A DNA stretch of 51,642 nucleotides, from positions 1-51,642 of the forward strand of contig JANXOF010000006.1 in NCBI GenBank assembly GCA_025353725.1, in the 5' to 3' direction. Each line of letters opens with the position of its first letter. The first letter of the stretch is position 1. The translations under genes were made by a program, and so were the position numbers. Positions 34,651 through 43,796 of this stretch are shown here, one piece after another. This stretch comes from Polyangiaceae bacterium. GTDB taxonomy: Bacteria > Myxococcota_A > Polyangia > Polyangiales > Polyangiaceae. The notes below the pieces were generated by a model. It saw nothing but the letters and a program-made list of their open reading frames with translations. It was not told where the DNA came from and ran no database searches.

Positions 34651-35343
34651 CTAAGCGAGGTAGGCGCACGCGGTCTCGAAGCGTTTGAGCGCCGCTTCGA
34701 GGCGTTCAGGAGCGACGATCACCTTGGCTCGGACGCGGACCAACCGACTTTTTTGCCAGTCACAATAGCGCTTCGCCAGAGGGTCTTTGCGCTGCAGAAG
34801 GAGCGGGCCGACTTCGAGTTTCACGGCGTCGGGGCAGGCTATCGTCGCGTAGCTCGGGTCGGCACCGATACCGCGAACGAACGCGCAGAGCGTGTAATAC
34901 TGCCCATTCGTATGAATCATGCACTCTTCACGCAAATGCCAGCCGTGCTCACGTGCCCAACCTCGAACATGCTCCGGCGCGTAGTTCGGTTGGAGCACAA
35001 GCTGTGTGACGCACTCGAAGCTCTTCGGCGCGTCCTCACACACTCGGCGAATGAGAGCGCCGCCCATCCCCGCGATCACTACCGCATCGGCCGCGAGCGA
35101 CTCGAGCGCGCGAAGGCCATCGGCCTGGACGACGTGAATTCGGTCAACCAAGCCATAGCGCGCTACCGTTCGGCGCGCCTCGTCGAGCGGACGCTCGCGA
35201 AGGTCGGCGGCGATGGCCTTGCGGGCAACACGTCCCCGCACTGCGAGCACTGGAAGCAGCGCGTGGTCCGTGCCGACGTCGAGCAGAACGTCGCACGGCC
35301 GAAGCATCGAAAGAATCGCCTCGAGTCGCACGTTGGAAGCCAT
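34651..35343 (-). CDS. trmK: TrmK-family tRNA (adenine-22-N1)-methyltransferase
   Basis: 230-residue Rossmann-fold methyltransferase using S-adenosylmethionine. Family marks: RLEAILSMLRPCDVLLDVGT followed by DHALLPVLAVR (motif I with the TDHA box), then AIAADLRERPLDEARRTV, DAVVIAGMGGALIRRV and LVLQPNYAPEHVRGW. These fit TrmK (methylates A22 of tRNA Ser/Leu types), described mainly in Firmicutes and essential in some; a myxobacterial copy is less familiar. No Shine-Dalgarno is clear. It lies downstream of the S46 peptidase on the same strand, separated by a long hairpin. Confidence 0.88.
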   Translation of the reverse strand: MASNVRLEAILSMLRPCDVLLDVGTDHALLPVLAVRGRVARKAIAADLRERPLDEARRTVARYGLVDRIHVVQADGLRALESLAADAVVIAGMGGALIRRVCEDAPKSFECVTQLVLQPNYAPEHVRGWAREHGWHLREECMIHTNGQYYTLCAFVRGIGADPSYATIACPDAVKLEVGPLLLQRKDPLAKRYCDWQKSRLVRVRAKVIVAPERLEAALKRFETACAYLA

Positions 35344-35369
35344 CTCACCCTGTCGGTCTCTACGTAGAG

Positions 35370-35404
35370 CCGACGTCGACTCCGTTCACGGGGGTCGACG
35401 TCGG
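35370..35404 (-). terminator. 11-bp stem hairpin between the S46 peptidase and trmK
   Basis: CCGACGTCGAC and GTCGACGTCGG pair perfectly around a 13-nt loop, 12 bp after the peptidase stop (minus strand). No T-run follows, so termination would depend on the stem alone; it should separate the peptidase message from trmK. Confidence 0.55.
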
Positions 35405-35416
35405 ACGCTTCACGAC

Positions 35417-37741
35417 TCAGTTAACCTTCGGTTGAACGCCCATTTCGCGGAGAAGATGGTCGCCGTTGTCTACGGCGTCGAGCAGCCAAAGCACGTAGCG
35501 CACGTCGACGTGAATGCTGCGCGTCAACGACTTCGTAAAGACCCAGTCGGAGGCCATCGCCTCGTAATTGCCGTCGAAGACAAGGCCAACCAGCTCGCCC
35601 TTCGCGTTGAGCGTCGCGGAACCCGAATTGCCTCCGGTGATATGCAAGTCGGCAAGAAAGTCGACAGGCACATCACCGAGCTTTTCGTCCACATAAGCGC
35701 CGGTGGTCTTCGCGTCACGAGCCGCACGTAGACGCTCGGGCACGTCGAACGGCGCGACTCCCTTGTCCTTCGCGATAACCTCGGTGAGCGAGGTGAACGG
35801 CCGATAGGGCGCGGACTCCGCAGTGGGCTTGTAACCGCGCACGGTGCCGTACGTAATTCGGAGCGTACCGTTTGCGTCGGGCGCAAAGGGCTCCTTGCGA
35901 TAGGCACGCATTGCCTCGATGTATTGCGGCTTGAGCACCGACATCCGGCCCGCGAGCCGCTCCTGGCGCTCCTCAGCCTCGCGCGCAAGCGGCCTTAGCG
36001 TGAGCGCAAGAGCGACGATAGGGTCTTTGCTTTTGCGGAGATCGGCCGTTGTCGCTTTACGAAAGAGCTCGATTCGAGTCTTCGCGTCGCCGAGCGTCGT
36101 GGTGTCGTAGAGGCGAGCCACGCTCTTTTTGATGCCCTCGTTCGACGTCTCTTTCGCGTCGATAATTTTCGCGAACGCAGGACTTCTGTCGCGCACTGGA
36201 ACGCGCGCGGCGCGCTCAATCGCGAGACCGAGAAGGGCCTCGTCGACCTTTCGATTGTAGCTCGTGACAAGCCCATCAAGGGCCTGCTCGCGACGTGCCC
36301 AATTACGCTGCTGAAACTCCGGATCCCGGTCGGAATCAAGCTTTTCACGCTCCTCAGCCATGCGAACGATCGAAGCTGCGGCCGACATCAAACGAGGAAG
36401 GTTCAACTCCTCGCGCAGCTCAGCGTCGGCCTCGCGATGCGCCGCGTTCTTCTGCACTTCTGTGCCGATGGCGCCGAGCACACCCCCGAACTTCGCTTTT
36501 CGCGTCTTGTCGCCGTCGACGAATGCGCTGAGCTCCTTTTCCATACGCGCCTTGTCCTGCGCGAGCCCCCCCTTGACGAGCCCCTCGAGCTGGCCCTTCG
36601 TGTTCGTGAGCGCATTGCCAAATCCGCGTACGTAAGACGTCGCGCGAATCTGTGCCTCCTTGTCGCCCTTCGTCGCCTCGTCGAGCCGCGCGAGATATTC
36701 TTCGAGAAACTTCTGACGGCGCGGGTAACCCCAGGCGATCGTCTCGCTGACCTCGGCGCCCGTCTTCAACGATTGGGTACGCCCCGGATATCCCGCGACA
36801 AGAACAAGGTCGTTTTCGCGCAAGGGCTCTTTGGCAATCCGAAGCCAGTGGGGCGGCTTGTAGGGAACGTTGTCGGCCGCGAAATCCGCCGGCTGACCGT
36901 CTTTCCCTACGTAGGCACGGAAGAACGAAACGTCGCCCGTGTGCCTCGGCCAGCGCCAATTGTCGACCTCGCCGCCGTAGTTGCCGACGCTCTGCGGAGG
37001 CGCCCACACGAGACGCACATCGCGAATTTCAAGTTGTTCGATAAGAAAATGTTGCGCCCCCTCGTAGAAGCTCGCCACGCTGCAGCGCAGGCCCGTGCGG
37101 CCCTTCTCGCACGCGGCAACGGTCTCCTTTTGGCGCTTTTCGATCGTTTTGAATCGCTTGCGATCGTCGGGCAACGTCGCAATGCCGTCCATCACCTTCG
37201 CGGTCACGTCCGTGACGGCGCGGGTCACAAAGATTCGCGACTGCGGTCCGTTGTTTTTCTCCTCCGCGTGGGTCTTTGCGAGGAACCCGTCAACCAAAAG
37301 ATTTTGAGCTGGCGTGCTGTTGTGCTGGAGGGCGCCGGTGGCGCAGTGGTGGTTCGTCGCGACAAGTCCTTCGGGCGAGATGAACGACGCCGAACATCCA
37401 CCGAGACTCACGACGGCTGAAAGCAACCCTGAAGTCGGGTCGGCAAGCTCGCTCGGGTCGACGGCGAGCCCGAGCTCTTTGAGCTTTGTCGCGTGCGCGG
37501 TCATTTGATTCGGCATCCACATGCCGCCGGGGTTCTCGAATCGCGCGGGGGCAGGCTGGTACGCCTTCGCTTCAGGTGACTCGGCCACTTTCGGGACAGA
37601 ACCGAGCGCGGCGCCTGGTGCTTCTGGTGCCATCGGAACTGGCGGACGGTCGCCCGCGCACGAAAGTGCCGCGAGTGAACCGGTGATGCCAAACATGAAG
37701 AGGAAACACGAACTTAGGGGGGATGTGGGATTTCGTCGCAT
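35417..37741 (-). CDS. S46-family dipeptidyl-peptidase (DPP7-like) lipoprotein
   Basis: 774-residue exported serine peptidase releasing N-terminal dipeptides. Signal with lipobox LSC near residue 28, then the mature enzyme. The split trypsin-like triad is visible: His in LVATNHHCATG (131-132) and Ser706 in ITGGNSGSATL, with the large helical insert between them. Eighteen residues after the Ser, in LVFDGNYE, the position that separates DPP7 (Gly) from DPP11 (Arg) is Gly, which favours hydrophobic rather than acidic P1 residues (family knowledge, position inferred by count). Peptide scavenging from protein is a fitting role in a predatory or proteolytic lifestyle. Confidence 0.93.
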   Translation of the reverse strand: MRRNPTSPLSSCFLFMFGITGSLAALSCAGDRPPVPMAPEAPGAALGSVPKVAESPEAKAYQPAPARFENPGGMWMPNQMTAHATKLKELGLAVDPSELADPTSGLLSAVVSLGGCSASFISPEGLVATNHHCATGALQHNSTPAQNLLVDGFLAKTHAEEKNNGPQSRIFVTRAVTDVTAKVMDGIATLPDDRKRFKTIEKRQKETVAACEKGRTGLRCSVASFYEGAQHFLIEQLEIRDVRLVWAPPQSVGNYGGEVDNWRWPRHTGDVSFFRAYVGKDGQPADFAADNVPYKPPHWLRIAKEPLRENDLVLVAGYPGRTQSLKTGAEVSETIAWGYPRRQKFLEEYLARLDEATKGDKEAQIRATSYVRGFGNALTNTKGQLEGLVKGGLAQDKARMEKELSAFVDGDKTRKAKFGGVLGAIGTEVQKNAAHREADAELREELNLPRLMSAAASIVRMAEEREKLDSDRDPEFQQRNWARREQALDGLVTSYNRKVDEALLGLAIERAARVPVRDRSPAFAKIIDAKETSNEGIKKSVARLYDTTTLGDAKTRIELFRKATTADLRKSKDPIVALALTLRPLAREAEERQERLAGRMSVLKPQYIEAMRAYRKEPFAPDANGTLRITYGTVRGYKPTAESAPYRPFTSLTEVIAKDKGVAPFDVPERLRAARDAKTTGAYVDEKLGDVPVDFLADLHITGGNSGSATLNAKGELVGLVFDGNYEAMASDWVFTKSLTRSIHVDVRYVLWLLDAVDNGDHLLREMGVQPKVN

Positions 37742-37790
37742 GCTTGGGCGTCCTTAGCACTTCCGCGAGCGCGGATAGAGCACTGTAGAG

Positions 37791-40115
37791 GTGCGACAAT
37801 TGCCCACCTCGCTTGCGAAGTTCTCTTGCTTCTCGCGCGACCCACTGGCAACTCATCCGGCCGTGGCAGAACTCGAGACGACGCGCGAACCAAAACCGAC
37901 GCTAGACCCCGAATCGAGCGCACTCAGTGGGCTGGTGGCAGCGCTCCGAGCCGTGGCCAAACACTGGGCCATGGTGGTGGGGCTCGTGCTCCTCTGCGGA
38001 GCAGGCTCGCTGGCGTACTCGAAAACGCTCCCAAAGGTCTACGAGGCGCAGACGCTCCTCGAATTTGACCCCGACGTCATCAAACCGCTTGGCAACAAGG
38101 CCGACCCGATGATCGGCTGGAGCGCCATCTGGGATACGCGCGAGTACTACGAAACTCAGTACCGCCTCATGCAAAGCGACCGCGTGCTCTCCGCCGTCGT
38201 CCGCGATCTCTCGTTGCAGTCGGATGCAGGGTTTCTCGGCTACAAGCCCTCGGGCCCCGCGCCGCTCGAGGCGGCGGTCATGAACCTGCGCGGGCGGCTT
38301 GCGATCGAGCCGGTCAAGGGAAGCCGCCTCGTTCTCGTGAAGGTACAAAGCACCTTGCCCGACCAAGCGAGGCGCCTCTCGGACGCTGTCGCGCGGGCGT
38401 ACATCCAGCAGAATCTCGATAAGATGGTCAGTGCGACGGGCGACACCGTCGTCTGGTTGGCCGGCCAACTCGATCACTCGAAGCAAGACCTGGAGCAAAC
38501 CGAAAACTCGCTCCACGACTTCAAACGTCAAAACGACTTGCCGTCGAGCACCCTCGAAGACCTTTCGAAGCCGATTCGCCTCGAGATGCAAGAGTTCGAT
38601 TCCGCGCTTTCCCGGACCAAACTCCGGCGATCCGAACTCCTCGCGCGGCACTCTGAACTCGCGAAGATCACGCCCGAAAACCCGGACCAGGTACCTGCCT
38701 CGGAACTGCTCTCCAACACGTTTTTAGGCGGCTTGCGCACGCAGTACCAAGTCGCGATGCGCGAGCGAGCCGAACTCGTCGCCGAAGGCAAAGGCGAGAA
38801 CCACCCCGCGGTCCGCAAAGCCGACGAAAAACTTGGCCTCGCGCGCACGCACCTCATCGCCGAAGTGAAGAATATTCAAGGCGCCGTCGCCCGCGATCTG
38901 GCGATTATCGAGCGCCAGGAAGGCGGCGAAGCGGTTCTTCTGCGAGAAGCTCGAAAGAAAGCCGTCGACCTCAACTCCAAAGAAGTCGACTTTCACAGGC
39001 TCGATCGTATGCGCGCGCAAAACGAGAAGCTCTACGCCGTGCTTCTCGAGCAGATGAAGGAGGCCGACCTTCGCCGCATGATGAACACGAACAACATCCG
39101 CCTCGTCGACAGCGCAAAGGAGCCCGAGTCACCTATCGCCCCGCGCGTCGCGACGAACGTAGGCATCGCGCTGCTGGTTGGGCTGGTCCTTGGGCTTGGG
39201 CTCGCCATTCTTCGCGAGCAGCTCGACAACACACTAAAGACAGCGGAAGACGTTGAGCAAGGGCTTGGAGTCACCTTCTTGGGTCTCCTCCCGGACGTAG
39301 CAAGCCAAGACCAGGCGAAGGGCAGCGGCAAGCGCAAGAAGCGACGCGCGGACCCGTCCGAGCTTCCGCCCGAGCTACTCGTTCACGAGCGCCCGACGTC
39401 CGGAATGGCGGAAGCCGCGCGGTCACTTCGGACGAATCTCATGTTCATGAATCCCGACCATCCGTACAAGCGGCTGCTTGTGACGAGCGCGGCGCCCTCC
39501 GAGGGCAAAACGACGGTTGCCGTCAGCATAGCGATTTCGCTCGCCCAAGGCGGTCAGCGCGTTTGCATTATTGACTGCGACCTTCGAAGGCCACGGCTCC
39601 ATCGGGTCTTCGACCGGGCGGGGGATGTCGGCCTTATGAATGCCATCCTAGGCGAAGCGACTGTCGAGCAAGTCGCGAAGCCCACCGTCGTACCGAACCT
39701 TTATTGCATCCCGTGCGGTCCAATTCCGCCGAATTCGGCCGACGTCGTATCGTCCGAGAAATTTCGGCGCTTGCTCGACGAAATTTCATCAAAGTTCGAC
39801 CGCGTCGTCCTCGACAGCCCGCCCATCGTCGCCGTGACGGACTCTGCGATTATCTCGACCATCGTCGACGGCGTCGTGTTTGTCGTGAGGGCCTTCAGAA
39901 CAAGCGCGAACCTCTGTCGCTCCGGATTGCGCGCGCTGCGCGACGTCGATGCTCCCATCGCAGGCGTAGTCCTCAATGCCGTGAATCTGGACCGTCACGA
40001 ATATAATAATTATCACTATTACTATTACAAGCGCGAGGGCTACAGCCCCCTGCCTGCCACGCCGACAGTCGCCGCGGCGACCGACGAACGAGCGCGTTCC
40101 GCTCCGCTCAACTGA
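37791..40115 (+). CDS. Wzc-type tyrosine autokinase (BY-kinase) with Wzz domain
   Basis: 774-residue inner-membrane protein controlling export or chain length of a polysaccharide. A first membrane segment lies at about 62-82 and a second near 455-475, framing a Wzz and coiled-coil periplasmic part (about 85-440). The cytoplasmic kinase has Walker A SAAPSEGKTT (Lys573), Walker A' CIIDCDLRRPRLH and Walker B VVLDSPPI. The C-terminal tyrosine cluster HEYNNYHYYYYKREGY holds Tyr738, 741, 743-746 and 751, the autophosphorylation targets. Start GTG 37791; GTG 37863 is an alternative. No wza, wzx or glycosyltransferase genes lie nearby, so it acts with loci elsewhere. Confidence 0.93.
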   Translation: MRQLPTSLAKFSCFSRDPLATHPAVAELETTREPKPTLDPESSALSGLVAALRAVAKHWAMVVGLVLLCGAGSLAYSKTLPKVYEAQTLLEFDPDVIKPLGNKADPMIGWSAIWDTREYYETQYRLMQSDRVLSAVVRDLSLQSDAGFLGYKPSGPAPLEAAVMNLRGRLAIEPVKGSRLVLVKVQSTLPDQARRLSDAVARAYIQQNLDKMVSATGDTVVWLAGQLDHSKQDLEQTENSLHDFKRQNDLPSSTLEDLSKPIRLEMQEFDSALSRTKLRRSELLARHSELAKITPENPDQVPASELLSNTFLGGLRTQYQVAMRERAELVAEGKGENHPAVRKADEKLGLARTHLIAEVKNIQGAVARDLAIIERQEGGEAVLLREARKKAVDLNSKEVDFHRLDRMRAQNEKLYAVLLEQMKEADLRRMMNTNNIRLVDSAKEPESPIAPRVATNVGIALLVGLVLGLGLAILREQLDNTLKTAEDVEQGLGVTFLGLLPDVASQDQAKGSGKRKKRRADPSELPPELLVHERPTSGMAEAARSLRTNLMFMNPDHPYKRLLVTSAAPSEGKTTVAVSIAISLAQGGQRVCIIDCDLRRPRLHRVFDRAGDVGLMNAILGEATVEQVAKPTVVPNLYCIPCGPIPPNSADVVSSEKFRRLLDEISSKFDRVVLDSPPIVAVTDSAIISTIVDGVVFVVRAFRTSANLCRSGLRALRDVDAPIAGVVLNAVNLDRHEYNNYHYYYYKREGYSPLPATPTVAAATDERARSAPLN

Positions 40116-40133
40116 CCGCTGGCCCTTGCCTGA

Positions 40134-41138
40134 ATGAAGGCATTCGCCCAAGACAGATACGGGGGACCCGAGGTCGTCTCCCTTCGCGAGGTAACCGAAC
40201 CGAGGCCGGGGCCTGGAGACCTCCTGGTCGACATTCGAGCGGCAAGCGTCAATCCCGTTGACTTCAAGATACGATCGGGCACTTTAAAACGACTTATCAA
40301 GGACTCGTTTCCACTCATCCTTGGATGCGACTGCAGCGGCGAAGTCGTCGCTGTTGGTGACGGTGTGACCAAGTTCGTGCCTGGAGACCAAATTTTCGCG
40401 AGGCTTCGGAAGGAGCGCATCGGCACGTTTGCCGAGCGCGTGTTGGTCGATGCCGTATTCGCGGCCAAAAAGCCTGCGAGTCTGTCTCATGCCGAGGCCG
40501 CGTCAATACCGCTCGTCGGACTCACGAGCTGGCAGGCCCTCATCGGCATCGGCCATGTCGAGCCGGGTGCGCGCGTGCTCATCCACGCAGGCTCAGGAGG
40601 CGTGGGTACGTTCGCTATCCAACTGGCAAAACACTTGGGCGCGGTCGTAACGACCACGGCAAGCACCAAGCATCACGCGCTGCTCACTCGTCTGGGAGCG
40701 GCTCACGTCGTCGACTACCGCACCTGTAGGTTCGAGGACGCGGTGGACCTGTGCGACTTCATCCTCGACACCCAGGGCGGTGAAACGCTCGAGCGCTCGT
40801 TCAAGGTCGTCAAAAAGGGAGGCGTCGTAGTCACGATCGGCGGCAGCCCTGACGCGACATTCGCGAAAGCCTGGGGACTTCCCACATGGATCGTGTGGGC
40901 GCTTCGCCTTTTGATGCGAAACGTTACGCGTCTCGCGCGTGAAAAGAATGCACACTTCGAATACCTTTTTATGCGCCCCGATGGCGCCGAATTGGAGCGC
41001 ATTGCGGCGCTGCTGAGGAGCGGTGCGCTCGTACCCGTGATCGACCGCACGTTTCCGTTTGAAGAAACGCGAGAGGCTCTCGCTTACGTCGAATCGGGTC
41101 GCGCAGTGGGCAAGGTCGTCATCGTCCAGGAGAGGTAG
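40134..41138 (+). CDS. Zinc-independent MDR oxidoreductase (quinone oxidoreductase-like)
   Basis: 334-residue NAD(P)H-dependent reductase of the medium-chain family. GroES-like domain with SVNPVDFKIRSGTLK and GCDCSGEVVAVGDGV, then the Rossmann part with HAGSGGVGTFAIQLAKHLGA as nucleotide-binding loop and GGVVVTIGGSP. The catalytic-zinc Cys and the structural four-Cys lobe are not visible, so it belongs to the quinone-oxidoreductase/enoyl-reductase side. Substrate unknown. It starts 18 bp after the BY-kinase stop, perhaps by read-through, and ends 2 bp from the convergent rlmN. Confidence 0.9.
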   Translation: MKAFAQDRYGGPEVVSLREVTEPRPGPGDLLVDIRAASVNPVDFKIRSGTLKRLIKDSFPLILGCDCSGEVVAVGDGVTKFVPGDQIFARLRKERIGTFAERVLVDAVFAAKKPASLSHAEAASIPLVGLTSWQALIGIGHVEPGARVLIHAGSGGVGTFAIQLAKHLGAVVTTTASTKHHALLTRLGAAHVVDYRTCRFEDAVDLCDFILDTQGGETLERSFKVVKKGGVVVTIGGSPDATFAKAWGLPTWIVWALRLLMRNVTRLAREKNAHFEYLFMRPDGAELERIAALLRSGALVPVIDRTFPFEETREALAYVESGRAVGKVVIVQER

Positions 41139-41140
41139 AG

Positions 41141-42220
41141 CTACGAGCGCGCGGCGAGCTGTCCGCAAGCTGCCGCGACGTCGCTTCCGCCGCTATAACG
41201 CTTGTGGGTGAAGACCCCGCGCTCACTCAGCGTGTCGCGAAAGGTCTGCTCACGCGCGTCGGGTGAACGCGCGAACGGGTCGGCCTGCCCCTCCGCGCCG
41301 ACCTCGATGGCGTTATAGGGAATGACGGTCACGCGCGGGTTCTTTCCAGTCTTTGCGCGAAACGCGAGGACCTCATCGGCAAGCGCACGAGCGTCGTCGA
41401 CCGTATCGTTGACACCGTGAAGCAGCGTCACAGCCCACATCGGCGCAAGTCCCGTAACCGCAACGTGTTCCGCAGCGGCCGTGAGCACCTCACGAAGGTC
41501 GTGGGCGCGATCAATCGGCATAAGCGACCGACGCACCTCGCGGCGACCGGAAGCGAGGGACAGACCCAGCCGCACTTTCGGCGCCTCCACCGCGAGGCGC
41601 CTTATGCCTGACGGAAGCCCGGCAGTGCACACCGTGATGTTCCGCGCGTCAATCGCGAGCGCGCTCGGCTCGCTCATCACGCGGATGGCGCCGAGGACCC
41701 GATCTAGGTTTGCCATGGGCTCGCCCATGCCTTGGAATACGACGCCGTGGATTCGCCCCGACGTGACACCACGCTTCACCACACGTACCTGCTCGACGAT
41801 CTCCCACGTCTCGAGGTTACGTGTCAGGCCCATGCGCCCCGTCGCGCAAAACGTGCAGCCGAGCGCGCAGCCCACCTGCGAGCTTACGCAAACCACAAAG
41901 CGTCCGGGAACCTCGAGCGGAATGCGCACTGTCTCGACCACGTGGCCGTCGTGCGTGCGAAGGGCGTACTTCACGAACGCGTCGACGGAGCTCTTTCGTT
42001 CAGCCACGAGCTCAAGCTTCGGGACGTAACTGCGGGCTAAAACGGCTTCACGCGCACTCCGACGGATAGCCGAACTCGGAGCCGCGGGGCTCTCATCGCG
42101 ATGAACTTGGGCGATGATCCGCCGGGCGTCCTCGATGGCGAGGCCGCACACGGCCGCTCGCAGCTCTTCGCCCGTAACGCCCTGGAGCGGGATCAAAGAA
42201 GAGCCCGCGGCTTCCGACAT
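41141..42220 (-). CDS. rlmN: 23S rRNA (adenine-2503-C2)/tRNA A37 methyltransferase RlmN
   Basis: 359-residue radical-SAM enzyme that methylates A2503 in the ribosomal exit-tunnel region and A37 in some tRNAs. The cluster motif is CALGCTFCATG, preceded by CVSSQVG; GMGEPMANLD is the SAM-binding stretch, and the C-terminal AACGQLAAR carries the Cys that becomes methylated. GGAAGAAG lies a few bases before ATG 42220. Divergent from tatB. Confidence 0.92.
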   Translation of the reverse strand: MSEAAGSSLIPLQGVTGEELRAAVCGLAIEDARRIIAQVHRDESPAAPSSAIRRSAREAVLARSYVPKLELVAERKSSVDAFVKYALRTHDGHVVETVRIPLEVPGRFVVCVSSQVGCALGCTFCATGRMGLTRNLETWEIVEQVRVVKRGVTSGRIHGVVFQGMGEPMANLDRVLGAIRVMSEPSALAIDARNITVCTAGLPSGIRRLAVEAPKVRLGLSLASGRREVRRSLMPIDRAHDLREVLTAAAEHVAVTGLAPMWAVTLLHGVNDTVDDARALADEVLAFRAKTGKNPRVTVIPYNAIEVGAEGQADPFARSPDAREQTFRDTLSERGVFTHKRYSGGSDVAAACGQLAARS

Positions 42221-42265
42221 TACACTTCTTCCGCTCGTAGCAGAGGCCAGTCGCGGTGTCAGGTG

Positions 42266-42274
42266 TGTTACGAT
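42266..42274 (+). promoter_or_regulatory. Extended -10 (TGTTACGAT) that decides the tatB start
   Basis: TGN-TACGAT ends 8 nt before GTG 42283. This GTG also gives the usual TatB opening; the upstream GTG at 42256 would add nine untypical residues and lie above the element. Confidence 0.48.
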
Positions 42275-42282
42275 CGACGGCG

Positions 42283-42942
42283 GTGTTCGGCTTCAGCCTC
42301 TCGGAGCTCATCGTCGTGATCGTCGTGGCGCTCGTCGTCATCGGTCCGAAAGACTTGCCTAAAATGCTCCGCAAGCTTGGGCAGTACGCGGGAAAGCTTC
42401 GGCGTTTGGCCGCTGAGTTGCGCGCGCAAAGCGGCATCGACGACGCCCTTCGAGCCGAAGGGTTAGCGGACGACATCGCTGAAATCCGAAAGCTCGCGCG
42501 CGGCGAACTCGACTCCGTCCAGCGTGCCGCCTCTCTTGACGTCGCCGGCGGCAACGTCCGAGGGGGGCTGGCTGCAGCCGCAGTCGCGTCCTCGCTGTAC
42601 CACCGGACGAACGACACTACCGCTTACCGTGACGAATTTTACGTCGTCCGCGACCGCGAGTACCCACGTGACGGCGCGGATGGTTACGGAGCCCTGCCCG
42701 ACAACGCAATTGTCTACGCCGACGGCCTAGCGAAATCGAAGCTCGCGACAGATCCGCTCTACCTCCTCGGCGATCCGGACGGCTTAGTGCCGGAACCGCC
42801 GGCGGCGGCGCCCGAAAGCGTAGCCGACACGGCGGTCGTGCAAACCGAAGGAGCCGTGGCTTGCGTCAACGAGAGCGATGACCTCCCACCGGAGAACGCC
42901 TCCCCTCCTGACCACACGTCGCGAGCGAGCGAGACCCACTGA
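42283..42942 (+). CDS. tatB: Tat translocase subunit TatB-like
   Basis: 219 residues. From GTG 42283 the protein begins VFGFSLSELIVVIVVALVVI then GPKDLPKMLRKLG, the classic TatA/B transmembrane helix, hinge and amphipathic helix. The long helical stretch to about residue 80 and the long acidic tail favour TatB over TatA. It overlaps tatC (TGATG). The C-terminal 120 residues are variable. With TatC it binds twin-arginine signal peptides of folded proteins. Confidence 0.9.
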   Translation: MFGFSLSELIVVIVVALVVIGPKDLPKMLRKLGQYAGKLRRLAAELRAQSGIDDALRAEGLADDIAEIRKLARGELDSVQRAASLDVAGGNVRGGLAAAAVASSLYHRTNDTTAYRDEFYVVRDREYPRDGADGYGALPDNAIVYADGLAKSKLATDPLYLLGDPDGLVPEPPAAAPESVADTAVVQTEGAVACVNESDDLPPENASPPDHTSRASETH

Positions 42943-43781
42943 TGGCAACGAAAGAGCCACTAGAGTTCGGAGAGAGCGCGGAAGGCGACCCCGAAGACGA
43001 CATTAAAATGACCATTTGGGAGCACCTTGGGGAGCTCCGAAAGCGCGTGGTCCGAGCGGCCATCACGCTCTTCGCCGGAGCCCTCGTGTGCTGGAACTTC
43101 CGCGAACACCTGCTCGTGTGGATCGGCGAGCCCTACCGCGTCGCCTGGAAGGTTCGGTTCCCCGACACACCGATGGAGTTGCAGACACTCGCCCCTATCG
43201 ACGCGTTCGTCAACTACATGCAACTTGCATTGACTGGCGGTGTGGTGCTCGCGGCCCCGGTCATTTTCTACCAACTATGGGCCTTCATAAGCCCTGGGCT
43301 GTACTCCAAAGAGAAGCGGTACATCATTCCGTTCGTTCTCTTCTCGACAGGCTTGTTCGCAGCTGGAATCGCGTTTTGCTACTACGCATTCTTTCCATCT
43401 TTTTTCGCGTATTCGTTTTCGCTGCTCGGTCCGGTCGGAGGCGTTGGCGGACTGGTCCTCACCAGTCGACCAACGATGGAGTTCTTTCTCGACTTCGCAA
43501 CGCGCATGCTGCTCGCGTTTGGCTTCATTTTCGAGCTGCCTTTGTTCATCTCCTTTCTCGCGCTCGCGGGGATCGTGACCCCAATGCAACTCGTGCGGTT
43601 CAGCCGCTGGGCCATCATCGCGTCGTTCGTTATCGGAGCGTTCATCACACCCGGTCCCGAAATGTCGAGCCAGTTCATCGTCGCCTCGGCGCTTGTGGCG
43701 CTCTACTTTTTTAGCGTCGGTCTCTCCTTCCTCGTCGCGAAGCGCCGCGACCCGAGTGACGACTCGTCCACCACCACCTAA
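42942..43781 (+). CDS. tatC: Sec-independent protein translocase TatC
   Basis: 279-residue inner-membrane receptor with six transmembrane helices. Diagnostic segments: IWEHLGELRKRVVRAAITLF, APIDAFVNYMQLALTGGVVL, APVIFYQLWAFISPGLYSKE and FGFIFELPLFISFLALAGIV. An acidic N-terminal extension of about 20 residues precedes the family start. No separate tatA is present in this window. Convergent with the barrel gene after 15 bp. Confidence 0.95.
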   Translation: MATKEPLEFGESAEGDPEDDIKMTIWEHLGELRKRVVRAAITLFAGALVCWNFREHLLVWIGEPYRVAWKVRFPDTPMELQTLAPIDAFVNYMQLALTGGVVLAAPVIFYQLWAFISPGLYSKEKRYIIPFVLFSTGLFAAGIAFCYYAFFPSFFAYSFSLLGPVGGVGGLVLTSRPTMEFFLDFATRMLLAFGFIFELPLFISFLALAGIVTPMQLVRFSRWAIIASFVIGAFITPGPEMSSQFIVASALVALYFFSVGLSFLVAKRRDPSDDSSTTT

Positions 43782-43796
43782 CCAGGCCACCCAGGA

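Noticed and set aside
36437-37420. Long + strand open frame opposite the S46 peptidase
   Set aside because: Arg/Leu-rich with no motif; the peptidase on the minus strand has its triad intact.
34651-37741. trmK and the S46 peptidase as one functional operon
   Set aside because: A strong hairpin separates them and the functions are unrelated.
37791-41138. BY-kinase and oxidoreductase as part of a capsule cluster
   Set aside because: No other polysaccharide genes are within the window.
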